From contig JAMXBB010000004.1 of the NCBI GenBank assembly GCA_024138015.1, positions 106,858,365 through 106,922,364 of the forward strand: 64,000 bases of DNA, given 5' to 3'. The position numbers and the translations under genes are program-made. Below, one piece after another: positions 47,502-58,243 of this stretch; the first letter of the stretch is position 1; each line of letters opens with the position of its first letter. Origin of the DNA: Lumnitzera littorea. Taxonomy: Eukaryota; Streptophyta; Magnoliopsida; Myrtales; Combretaceae. The notes beneath the pieces were generated by a model that was not told where the DNA came from, searched no databases, and was given only the letters and a program-made list of their open reading frames with translations.

Positions 47502-49600
47502 TGTCTATAGACATTCGATTTTTGCCTATAGTGGTTACCATTTTTGTTTTTAGGGTCGTAATTTAGAAAATAAAAAAAAAATTGAAAAATGATTAAAAGA
47601 CAAAAAAATAGAAAATTGTTAGGAAAAAAGAAAAAAAAAACTAAAAAAGAAAAAATTCGAAAAAATTAATTTGATGGAATCTTGATTAAATAGTTGTCGA
47701 AAAAAACAAAACAAATCGATACGATTACGTTAAATTTAATAAAATCAAGATTTGTAAAATTCGAATCTATTTTGGATCTTTATCAATTTAGATTTGATTT
47801 GATTCAAAAGATTTGTTTTCAAGTTTTATAAATAGGGGTTGCATAGTGCGAGCCAAAAAAGGAACAATTACACATTTGTTAAAAACAAGCTTGAACCCAC
47901 TTTTTAGACCAATTCTATAATTGTACGTGCGATAAGACTGGAGATCCAATATGTTCCATTTTATCAGCTTTGCGTGCTTTACCTTGCAGGTACGTAATAG
48001 TAGTTTTTAATTATTGTCTATAGGTTGTTTTATTTATTTATTTTTATCTTACTTAGTATATGCATAGTTATCTTTAAGACTTGTATTATTTTTTTTATCA
48101 CGTCTTTAATTATTAGTAATTAGTTATAGTATTAGTGTCTAGTGAACATATGTTAAGTTAAGTTTTAGTCTATTTATTTTTTTATTATTTTTCTTTTTAG
48201 ATTTCATATTTTCAAAATGATATTTTTATAAAATCTTATATTTTACAAAATCTTGTTCTTTGCATATTGTATTAATTTAGAAAAATTGCATTAAGCATGT
48301 TAGGGTTTTCTAGATAAAAAAATCATTTTGATGTTCATAAAATAAAAAAAATCTTTAATTGACTTCTTTTTTACGGCGAAACATCTTTTCCATAATTTAG
48401 ATATCTTTTTCATAGTTTAGATGTTTTTTCCATAATTTAGGTTTTTTTTCCATAGTTTAGGTTTCTTTTCCATGATTCAGACATCTTTTCTATAATTTAG
48501 ATTTTTTTTTCTATGGTTTAAACATTTTTTTCATAGTTTAAATTTCTTTTCTATAACTCAAATTTCTATGGTTTAAATATCTTTTTCATAATTTAAATTT
48601 CTTTTCTATGGTTAAGCATCTTTTCTATGTTTAGACATCTTTTCTATGATTTAGGCTTTTTTTTTATATAGTTTATATATCTTTTTCATTATTTAGGTTT
48701 CTTTTCTATGATTTAGACATCTTTTCTATCATTTAGATTTTTTTTTCTATGGTTTAAACGTCTTTTTCATAATTTAGATATCTTTTCATGGTTTAGACAT
48801 TTTTTCTATGATTTAGACATCTTTTCCATGATTAGGATTTTTTTTTTCTTTTTTATGTTTTAAGCATCTTTTCTATATAAAAGATTCATTATATAGAACA
48901 TTGCATATTTCATGAAATCTTTAGGGTTTTTCTTGAAAATAAAAAAAATTATCACTTAGTTGTTTTTAAATAAAAATCTTAATTTGGGACTTTTCAAAAA
49001 TTAGGTTTTTAGGTTTTTTTTTTATAATTAGGAATAAAAATTAGGCTTCTAGGGATTTTTCTTAATAAAAATAAAATGGTTAATAAAAACATAAATTCAA
49101 CCAATCATTTTTTATAAAAAGAACTAATGCATTAAAGTTTTCGGAAAGAACTACGATCGTCTGATCCTGGCTAGCGGATACATAGGCATCTTCGGGGCGA
49201 CGATAAAATATGTAGAAACTTAGGTTCTTTTTTCTTTTTATTTTTATTCATTTATTTTAAATATTATAATTAGAAGAATAATCTTAATTTCGGTAAATAA
49301 ATAGTGGTACTCGTTAGGGTTTAATAAGTTAACCTCCGAACTTAGAACACTCTGATTTTTCATTTAAATTGAAATCAAAGACTGGTAACCAAATTGTAAT
49401 TAATCCACCCAATTGGTTATGGTTTTTTTTCTTTTCTCGACTTCGGTCGGATGGCGACTCCAAAAAATTATTTTCAATAAAAAACTATAATTTCTTAATT
49501 TCTTTAGCCGAAGATTAATGTTAAATGGGTTAGGGTTTAGTATTAATTGAAAAATGAGAAATCAATTTTAAATAAAAGAAATTGAAAATCAGGCTCGACA
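47502..49600 (+). mobile_element. Tat/Ogre-like LTR, left arm of an inverted pair
   Basis: About 2.1 kb that aligns inverted with 53422-55609. Plus-strand orientation is set by the TATAAATA box (47827-47834) followed by GGGGTTGCATAG. It ends GGCTCGACA at 49600. Contains a minisatellite at about 48380-48880. The sequence after it (GTAACTTCATG) is not the PBS region seen beside the right arm, so this LTR has lost its own internal flank. Confidence 0.8.
48380..48880 (+). repeat. T-rich minisatellite in the left LTR arm
   Basis: About 22 variant units of 20-24 bases of the type TTTTCTATGATTTAGAYATC. The inverted counterpart is at 54190-54735. Confidence 0.85.
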
Positions 49601-49625
49601 GTAACTTCATGTACTTCACGTAAAC

Positions 49626-49630
49626 ATAAT
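49626..49630 (+). repeat. Target-site duplication ATAAT, left copy
   Basis: ATAAT precedes solo LTR copy B and recurs right after it at 52707-52711. Confidence 0.92.
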
Positions 49631-52600
49631 TATCACGCTCCGAAGCGGCAGAGTCATAACAGTCCCGCCGTGTAAACCACCCTAAGATAGAAGTTGGCCT
49701 CACAACCCTATCTTAGACCTGATCTACACAAGGCGTCCACAACTAACCTGCTTTGAAGTAGACAGTTTGTAATTTAAATAAATCATTTACCTATAAAAGT
49801 GAGGAATTATATATATGTTATCATTCAATTATTGCAGTTAAAGTTTACAATATTTCTCTATAGTATATTCCCTAGCTATTACATCCTTCGGAAACGAAAA
49901 ATACTTCTAAAATAAAAACTTAGACCTTAAAATATGTGTTTATTTTTCAATATTTTTCCTCACTCCCCAGGATCCAGCAGTTGCTAGCTTTAAAGTAATT
50001 GGTTGCTGCTTCTTAGCCAGCACCTGCACGATGTCTATAGGGATGTGAGCAACCACAGCTCAGTAAGTAGAGACGGAGGACTTAAAACTATACCATACAC
50101 ACAACAAGGTTTTCAATCATTTATTAGGTGCAATGCATGTGCAAGCAAATGCCATCGCACGACGTTGACCGGCCCGTCGTGAGATTAGAGAAATTGCACC
50201 CGCTCTAATCCGGATTGAGGAGTTGCCGTTAATGCAACAGCTCACGACCAAACCCAGGCTTGTGTAATGGAGACCTTGCTCCTCCCGCGACTACCTTTAA
50301 ACCACTGCCTTCACCCTCGCCGCAACCTCCTCTCCTGTCACTTAGTTCGACTGAGGATGAAGAAGGGACCATTTTGCAATCCTGCGCTATCCCTTCCGAA
50401 GGGGTCGGTATTTGGCCAAAGAGTCCTAAGTCCCCTAACAAGTTGCCATGCATGTTCGATTATGATTACTGGTCGTATATTTGATTAAGTCCAGCTTAGG
50501 GTGATCAATCATTACATACAATTCATACAATATGTGCCAGAGCAACAAACAGAATCATAGCATCACCCATAATCAAGCACATGTACATATTCAACTATCT
50601 AACAAGCACAACCAAGCATAATCTTAAGCCTCCAAAATACAGCATCGTATTAATCCCAACTTACCTCGACTCCTCGCTCACTCACTCGAGGTCCGATTTA
50701 CTCAGGCCATCGCTGATCATCCCTATAACACAAACGTGGTTTCAGCTTTTCATATAAATATTCTAAGTTCATTTTATCCTATAACACTTATTGTTAGGTT
50801 TTGTTTAAGGTTTAATATACCTGATTATCTAGGTATTAAGTCTTTTACAATTATTCTAGGTTTGGGGTTAGGTTCAGGTTCGGTTTTCGCATCGATTTCC
50901 AAATTAGGTTTTAGTTCGATTTCTAAGTAATGTTTTAGATTCCAACCCTAGAAATCCGTTTCAACCCATAATGTGAAATTAATCACATTACTTCTCGATC
51001 TCCTAAATACCATTATTATCCTTAGTCAGTATTTATTTTACCCAGTACACTTAAATCCATATTAATGTACCGAATTCACTCCTAATGTGAGAAATTTTTA
51101 CATTTTTCATATAATTATATAAATTCAAGTGATCCCTATTATTTATATAATATTAATTTTTATCCTAATATTTTCTATTTATTATATTTTCAAAAATTAC
51201 ACATTATGCATTATTGCATATTATGCACATAATGCATTTCTAATATTTCTATTACCCTAATTACCATCTCTAAACAACAATTATTATTTCAAAATGTCTA
51301 AATCCATCCTAAATCAGATTTTGCTCCAAATTTCCCTAATTTACAAAATTAACTATTTTTCCTATTACTCATTTACTACATAATTAACCTAATAATTACA
51401 TCTAACACCCTAAATCCTACAAGTATCATACACCATCAGATTTCAACATCTTAAAAGATCTACTTATTCACTAAGTCAGTAATTAATAATTTAATTACTT
51501 AATTAACCTTAAATTACCCATTTTATGCCTTATTTTAGGGCCTAAAAATTATCTAAAAATTTCAAAAATTAATTTTTGAAAAAGGGCTTCATAGCACTGT
51601 TCTATATCATTTGAGTAATCTACACAAAAATTTTGGGCTTGAAACTACACTCCTAAGGCCATTTATTTCTAAACTGAAACATGCTCGGTTTTGCATGATT
51701 TCTTAAGGACCATATATTACGGGGTATGTTTCCATCAAAATAATATTTTTCCTACAAACTACATACAAAAATATCCCAGAATAACAAAATTCATAATTTT
51801 CTAATAATATTTACTATTTTAACAAAATTACACAAGAATCGGGCTAGAAATTGGACTCACCGGTTTAGGTAGCTCCGGCCACCGCTAGCCGCTGTGGCCT
51901 TGTCAGCCGGCCTGAGTGCTGCCACCACCATGTGGTGGTGGTGGCCGTCTACTTCCAACTGCTCGTCTGATAAGGGTTCCCTTTAAATGCCCTAACTGTA
52001 CAGTTTTTCTTATTTTTTTTCTAAACCGAATTTTTCTCTCAATTTCGACTCTCCCTAATTTTCTCACTTTCCAAACTGCCCAAATGAGGTCTGTGATTTT
52101 TTTTGCTATTTATAGACATTTTCTGTAATTATTATGCATTAATTTGACAAGACTTTATCCAAATTCCTTAATTTTTGGCTTTTAAGTTGTTCAATTTTTA
52201 TTGGCTAATTTTTCTTTTGCAGCTTTGGACCTGCCATGACCTTATCTTGATTCAGCTTATCATCTTCTAATTTTTTTTTTATTTTTCCATAATTATTTTA
52301 TAATTTTCTTTAATTATTTGCTTAGTTTTTGGCCAATTTAGGTAATTACGCGTATTTTTATCTACACATAAATACATGTGGGGTACACGTGAACATTCCT
52401 AAATATTATTTTGGTCATTCTAAAATTTTTAGTATACATATAATCTATCTCTAATAATTTATTAGTTATTAAATTACACTTTTTGCTTTTTCGGTAATTA
52501 GCAATTATTATGCTTAAAATTTGAAAATTTTATAGCCTCCTATTTTACTATTTATTTTCTTAAATTTAAGTTTACGGGGTTATTTTTACTAATATTTCTC

Positions 52601-52706
52601 TCAATAGTTTATAATTTGGGTGTGATCAGATCCTTTAGCCGATCGCCCTAAACCTTGGGTTCTAAGCTCAATCCTACGGTTACTTGACTTAATTTTGGGG
52701 CTTACA
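49631..52706 (-). mobile_element. Solo LTR of the long-LTR gypsy-like family (copy B, 3076 bp)
   Basis: Inverted copy of 10978-14081 over its full length. On the minus strand it starts TGTAAGCCCC (52706) and ends GGAGCGTGATA (49631), where the terminal CA of copy A reads TA. Perfect ATAAT duplications flank it. The TATA box (minus, 52107-52114) and the GC-rich block near 51850-51960 are conserved. No coding domains or PBS. It is the deepest level of the nest, inserted between the left Tat-like LTR and the integrase fragment. Confidence 0.92.
50267..50488 (+). other. Antisense ORF in the solo LTR family
   Basis: 73 codons beginning METLLLPRLPLNHCLHPRRN. The equivalent frame in copy A is 13229-13447 on the minus strand and encodes 72 residues beginning METLFLSRLPSNHCLHPRHD, with the same orientation relative to the LTR. 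The two proteins agree over most of their first 55 residues. Overlapping frames exist at the same place, so the open frame may only reflect local base composition. Confidence 0.3.
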
Positions 52707-52722
52707 ATAATAGTTTACAGTA

Positions 52723-52798
52723 GCGAACAGGACAACAGTACGGCAAACAGCAGCGAACAAGACAACAGCAAGGCGAACAACAGCGAATAGGACAGCAT
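52723..52798 (+). repeat. CAG/CGAACA-rich short tandem repeats
   Basis: Repeated AGCGAACARGACAACAG-type units, about two and a half copies, just before the integrase fragment. Confidence 0.6.
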
Positions 52799-52829
52799 GA
52801 TATCAATGATTCAGATATCGAAAGGAGTG

Positions 52830-53339
52830 GAGATTTAGCCACTTAAAATTAAAATAGAAGAAAAGCCCGCTTTTTGTTTGGCAATGGAAAGTTTGTGTGA
52901 CGAAAAGCCTTGGTATCATGATATCAAAATATTTTTACAACATGGTACGTACCCTGAAGGAGCAGAGAGGAAAGACAAAAAACTAATTAGAAGGTTGGCG
53001 ACTCAATACTTGATGAGCGATTCTACGATATATCGACGATCGTTTAACGGTACGCCTTTACGTTGTGTAGATGGGAAAGAGGCAGAGATGCTAATGAAAG
53101 AAGTACACGAGGGAGTATGTGGCTCCCACATGAATGACTACATACTTACCAAGAAAATCACGAGGATGGGATATTACTGGTCAACTGTAAAAGCTGATTG
53201 TATCGCACATGTTAGACGCTGCCATTTGTGCTAGATCTATGCGAACAAGATAAATGCTCCACCTCAAGAGTTGCAAACACTATCAGCACCATGGCCTTTT
53301 TCGATGTGGGGAATAGATATCATTGGCCCAATGAGCTGA
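52830..53339 (+). pseudogene. Tat/Ogre-like gypsy RNase H end and integrase N-terminus
   Basis: The plus strand reads from about 52839 into a 118-codon open stretch (52878-53231) with EKPWYHDIKIFLQHGTYPEG, RRLATQYLM and then the integrase zinc region HEGVCGSHM...ITRMGYYWSTV...HVRRCHLC. That keeps the HHCC ligands: His of HEG, His of SHM, and the two Cys of CHLC. After one stop it continues YANKINAPPQEL and MWGIDIIGPM, the start of the catalytic core. It ends abruptly near 53339, where the sequence becomes the reverse-oriented leader of the right LTR. This is the only internal coding piece left in the head-to-head structure. Confidence 0.82.
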
Positions 53340-53421
53340 CTAACCAAGGCAGTCAAAGCACCCTTTGAGCTGGCTAAGACCTAATCCAGAGTTTCTTAAA
53401 CTCTCAGTGGAGTCGCCAAAC
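53340..53421 (-). other. PBS/leader region of the right Tat-like LTR
   Basis: On the minus strand the LTR end GGCTCGATA is followed by GTTTGGCGACTCCACTGAGA. TGGCGACTCC next to the LTR resembles the tRNA-Arg-type PBS reported for Ogre-like elements. It marks this LTR as a 5' LTR of a minus-strand element. The leader stops near 53340 at the junction with the plus-strand integrase. Confidence 0.55.
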
Positions 53422-55609
53422 TATCGAGCCTGATTTTCAATTTCTTTTATTTAAAATTGATTTCTCATTTTCCGATTAATACTATACCCTAACCCATTTA
53501 ACATTAATCCTCGCCTAAAAAAATTGAGAAATTCTAGTTTTTTATTAAAAAGAATTTTTTAAGTCGCCACCCGACCGAAGTCGGGAAAAGAAAAGAAACC
53601 GTAACCAATTGGTTCAATTAGGTAGATTAATTACGATTTGGCTACCGGTCTTTGATTTTAATTTAAATGAAAAACCAGAGTGTTTTGAGTTCGGAGGCTA
53701 ATTTATTAAACCCTAACGGGTACCACTATCTATTTATCGAAATTATGATTATTCTTCTAATTATAATATTTAAAATAAATAAATAAAAATAAAAAGAAAA
53801 AAGAACCTAAGTTTCTATACATTTTATCGTCGCCTCGAAGGTGCATATGTACCCGTTAGTCGGGATCAAACGATCGCAGTTCTTTTCGAAAACTTTAATG
53901 TGTTAGTTCTTTGTATAAAAAATGATTGGTTGAATTTGCATTTTTATTAACTATTTTATTTTTATTAAGAAAAATCCTTAGAAGCCTAATTTTTATTCCT
54001 AATTATAAAAAAAAAAAAAACCTAAAAACCTAATTTTTGAAAAGTCTCAAATTACGATTTTTATTTAAAAACAACTAAGTGATAACTTTTTTTATTTTCA
54101 AGAAAAACCCTAAAGATTTCACGAAATATGCAATTTTTATGAAATATGCAATGTTTTACATGATAAATCTTTTATATAGAAAAGATGCTTAAAGCATAAA
54201 AAAAAAAAAATCTTAATCATAGAAAAGATATCTAAATCATAGAAAAGACATTTAAACCATAGAAAAAATATCTAAATCATAGAAAAAATGTCTAAACCAT
54301 AGAAAAGATGTCTAAATTATGAAAAAGATGTTTAAACCATAGAAAAAAAAATCTAAATGATAGAAAAGATATCTGAATCATAGAAAAGAAACCTAAACAA
54401 TGGAAAAGATATATAAACTATAGAAAAAGAAGCCTAAATTATAGAAAATATGTCTAAAAATAGAAAAGATGCCTAAATCATAGAAAAGAAATTTAAATTA
54501 TGAAAAAGATGTTTAAGCCATAGAAAAAAAAATCTAAATTATAGAAAAAATGTTTGAATCATAGAAAAAAAATTTTAAACTATGAAAAAGATGTTTAAAC
54601 CATAGAAAAAAAAAATCTAAATCATAGAAAAGATGTCTAAACCATAGAAAAGAAATATAAACCATAGAAAATACATTTAAACTATGAAAAAGACATCTAA
54701 ACTATGGAAAACAAGCCTAAACTATGGAAAAAATGTTTCGCCGTAAAAAAGAAGTCAATTAAAGATTTTTTTTTTATTTTATGAACATCAAAATGATTTT
54801 TTTATCTAGAAAACCCTAACATGCCTAATGCAATTTTTCTAAATTAATACAATATGTAAAGAACAAGATTTTGTAAAATATAAGATTTTATAAAAATATC
54901 ATTTTGAAAATATTAAATCTAAAAAGAAAAATAATAAAATATAAATAAACTAAAACTTAACTTAACATATGTTCACTAGACACTAATGCTATAACTAATT
55001 ACTAATAATTAAAGACGTGATAAAAAAAAATAGTATAAGTTTTAAAAATAATTACGCATATACTAAGTGAGATAAAAATAAATAAATAAGACAACCAATA
55101 GACAATAATTAAAAACCACTATTACGTACGTGTAAGGCAAAGCACGCAAAGCTAATGAAATGGAACATATTGGATGCCCAGTCCTATCGCGCGCACAATT
55201 ATAGAATTGGTCTAAGAAGTGGGTTCGAGCGTGTTTTTAACAAATGTGTGATTGTTCCTTTTTTGGCTCGCACCATGCAACCCCTATTTATAAAACTTGA
55301 AAAAATATCTTTTGAATCGAATCGAATCTAAATTAATAAAGATCCAAAATAGATTCGAATCTTACAAATCTTGATTTTATTAGATTTAACGTCATCATAT
55401 CAGATTTCTTTTGTTTTTTTTCAACAACCATTTAGTCAAGATTCCATCAAATTAATTTTTTCAAATTTTTCCTTTTTTAGTTTTTTTTTTCTTTTTTTCT
55501 AACAATTTTCTATTTTTTTGTCTTTTTATCATTTTTCAATTTTTTTTTTATTTTCTAAATTACAACCCTAAAAACAAAAATTATAACCACTATGGACAAA
55601 AATCGTCGT
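53422..55609 (-). mobile_element. Tat/Ogre-like LTR, right arm of an inverted pair
   Basis: Reverse complement of 47502-49600 apart from divergence and minisatellite differences. TATA box on the minus strand at 55285-55292. The outer end at about 55605-55609 does not show a clear TG start, so the edge is uncertain by several bases. Confidence 0.8.
54190..54735 (-). repeat. A-rich minisatellite in the right LTR arm
   Basis: Plus strand units of the type CATAGAAAAGATRTCTAAAY, 20-24 bases, about 24 copies. Inverted counterpart of 48380-48880. Confidence 0.85.
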
Positions 55610-57574
55610 GATTGTTATTTTGAGTACAATTAATATATATTAAGAAACAAGATTAATCAATATTTTCAAAAACCCAAAAATACCCTTTTCTAATTATAAC
55701 TCGGCCGTACGTTATCCTAACTACGTAATTGACCCAAGTAAGCTTTAGTATTGAACTAAAAACCCTAAAAATTATACTTTCCAAACTTATCCAGTAACTC
55801 TTAATATACCCCAAAGTGTTCATTTGACATGGACTTGGTAAACATTCTAATAGTACTAATTACGATATTATATATTAAGCTGATATATAGGTTTATACTA
55901 GGAAAATACACAATAAATAGTATACGAGCCTGATTAATTTTATGAAAAATTTTATACACTCATAAAAATATGTAGTTTATTTATTGATCATCAATTACAC
56001 TAAATTAGCTATTATCTATTTTTACAAAAATAACGGTTTTAGCTCGAAGTTATAGAATATTAAGGAAAATAAATAAATTTATGAGTGAGATAAAAACTAA
56101 ATGCTCCAAATATCATTATAAACATCTAGAAGTATAAACATGTAGGGCTCATTCATTAATTTCATAAAAAACTAATTATTTTAATAATTTGGTAAAACTG
56201 ATAGCTTTATTTAAAATAATTATAAAAAATAGTAAACATGGAGATTTTCAAAAATTATTGTTAGTGAAATTTAATAAATTATATAAGTGTGTTCTACAAA
56301 AATTTTCAGGTCAAAGTAACATTATTTAATATTTTGAAAAATTTATTTAAAATTTGTCTAAACTGGGCACGTTCTTAAGAAATTACCCTAAATAAATGTT
56401 ATTTTAATAAAATAAAATTAATAAATGAAATTAAATATAAAATAATTTAGGGAAACCAAATTTAATAATTTTCTAAACTAATTTGATATTTTTAGTGAAT
56501 TAATGAAAATTACGTAGTAAAATTTGGCTCACCGGCGCACAGTACTCCAGCCACCCTCCAACTACCACCCTATGTTGGCCCATCTTCTCTCTCCACCATA
56601 AGTTTAAGTCCTAAGTGGCTCCTTGTCAGGTTGCTTGTAACCTTACGAACCGTAATTCACCATATTTTCCTATTATGTTCTTCTATTTCTTTCTAATTTT
56701 TCTAAATTATATTCTTGTATTTTTAGAATGCTAAAATGTTGTAAATGAGGGTTTGAGACCTATTTATATTTTTTGAACTTTGTATACTTAAATAAAATTT
56801 AGACATTTGTATGACACATGTCAATTTTCCATTTTTCTAAATGGCATGTGTCATCTCCTCATCAATAAAGGATTGACTCATCAATTCCAATTAATATTAA
56901 GTTAACACATTATTTGGTGGCTCATCCATCTAATTTTTTTTATTAATTTTATATTATTTTACCTAATTTTAATAATTTATTATTATTATATGCATATATT
57001 TAATACATATAATGTATATCACATGTATAATATGCATAATTTAACTTCATTTATTATTTTTGAAATTTAATTGACTTATCTCTAATATTTCACTATATTT
57101 AAAAGCTTGAATTTCACATTTTTGATATTTATCGATTTTAGCGATAAATTGACCTTTTCTTAAATTAATATTTTTATATAGCTTATTTTGAGAAATTAAC
57201 TTTACTTGAATTATTTCGTCTGACTTTTATAACTTTGTTATGAAGTTTGAAATAAAATTAATAACTTAGTTTGGTGCCTTAAATTTAGGGGTCCGAATCC
57301 TAAGGTTATTAAACTAGCTTGAAATATTGAGGTATTACACTATATCCTAATTTAATGCTTAAACTGGTGTGTGTGATGGAGGGGTTAACTTAGCATGTCG
57401 GCTAATCACCTCAATAGCTTCTTGGATGATGTGTAGAGCGAAGTAACTTAGCGAGTTGGGCTAAGGAATGTAATGCTCCTTGGCGCTCAATTTACCTCAG
57501 ACAACTTAGCATGCCAACTGAACAAGTTCACGGGTTCGGGAGTGTGTGGTTAGATCATGATCCCTATCAATAGT

Positions 57575-58243
57575 TGAATAGAATCTTCATGTACTTGAAA
57601 AAATAGGCTTCCATATCTTCCTTGATGACTCTAACTCCATCTACATCCTTATGTGTTTAAATCTCATATAGTGTATTGTAAAATAATCCTTCTTATCAGT
57701 GGAGCGTATCAAATGCATTTCTTAAATACATTTGACTTAGTGGAGCTAGGCCTTGACCTATAAAATAAAGTTAGATGAAACTTCTCAGATTGCTTCTGAG
57801 TCAGCAACTTTTGTTTCTATTGAAACTGCTTTTATGATTCTAAGTTACTGATAATTTCTTAATAGCTTCCGAGCTTATCATAGTTACTTCTAAGTATGCT
57901 TCCAAGTCTTCAAAGCTTCTTTCGATCAACTTTGATTCTTATCAAAGCTTTTACTAAGTATAGTTCTAAGTCTGTTTAGTCACTTCCTTCTTCAAACTTT
58001 AGATATATTCAGTAATGCTTCTAAGTCTACTTTTAATTCTTGACTCAACTTAACTTATTTTTTACTTAAACACCATAGCTTCTATGTTTTCTATCTTCAG
58101 ACTTCAATCTTGGTTCGGATGTCCGATCTTGCTTCTATCTTTGCTTCTAGGTTCTTGTTTTGTTCTTTAAACAATACTTAATGTTTTCATTAGAGAACTT
58201 ATGTGTTTGTTATCATCAAAATATATCATCAAGGGATCCAACA
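57575..58243 (-). mobile_element. 5' LTR of the SIRE-like element, outer part
   Basis: Resumes the LTR interrupted at 43871 and aligns with 26885-27521. On the minus strand the LTR begins TGTTGGATCC at 58243. It ends the great nest on the right. Confidence 0.88.

Larger units (their letters stand above)
44594..57339 (-). mobile_element. Long Tekay-like solo LTR, itself interrupted
   Basis: On the minus strand it begins TGTAATACCTC and ends GGATGTAACA, end sequences like those of Tekay/Del-type gypsy LTRs, with perfect CTATA duplications. Its own sequence is 44594-45808, 47214-47496 and about 55610-57339, near 3.2 kb. A TATAAATA box lies on the minus strand at 56761-56768. No coding domains, hence a solo LTR. 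A block near 56520-56580 (GGCTCACCGGCG) resembles the equivalent block of the 3.1-kb solo LTR family, so the two families may be related. Confidence 0.75.
43872..57569 (-). mobile_element. Gypsy solo LTR split by later insertions
   Basis: Two parts, 43872-44593 and 57345-57569, together about 947 bases. Ends TGATACGAAA and CCCTATCA match the LTRs of the gypsy element at 29783-36393, as does an inner TATAAATA box (minus, 44213-44220). Flanked by ATAGT duplications. No internal gypsy coding sequence remains. It lies inside the copia 5' LTR and is itself the host of a longer solo LTR. Confidence 0.9.
26396..58243 (-). mobile_element. SIRE-like Ty1/copia retrotransposon, the outer element of the nest
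   Basis: On the minus strand: 5' LTR (58243-57575 and 43871-43036), degenerate PBS (about 43022-43034), gag, integrase, RT and RNase H (43020-37841), an env-like third ORF (about 37512 to 28090, interrupted), PPT (27522-27535) and a truncated 3' LTR (27521-26396). A copia pol followed by an env-like ORF is the SIRE/Maximus layout. All frames are broken by stops and shifts. Of its 31.8 kb span, more than half is later insertions: about 13.7 kb in the 5' LTR, plus 6.6 kb and about 1.2 kb in the env-like ORF. Confidence 0.85.

Noticed and set aside
48380..48880. CRISPR-like array of short repeats
   Set aside because: The units are adjacent variants without unique spacers and lie in a plant LTR; it is a minisatellite.
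49601..49630. Short similarity to the copia LTR (ACTTCATGTACTT)
   Set aside because: About 25 bases only, with no continuation beyond the solo LTR; probably chance or too short to interpret.
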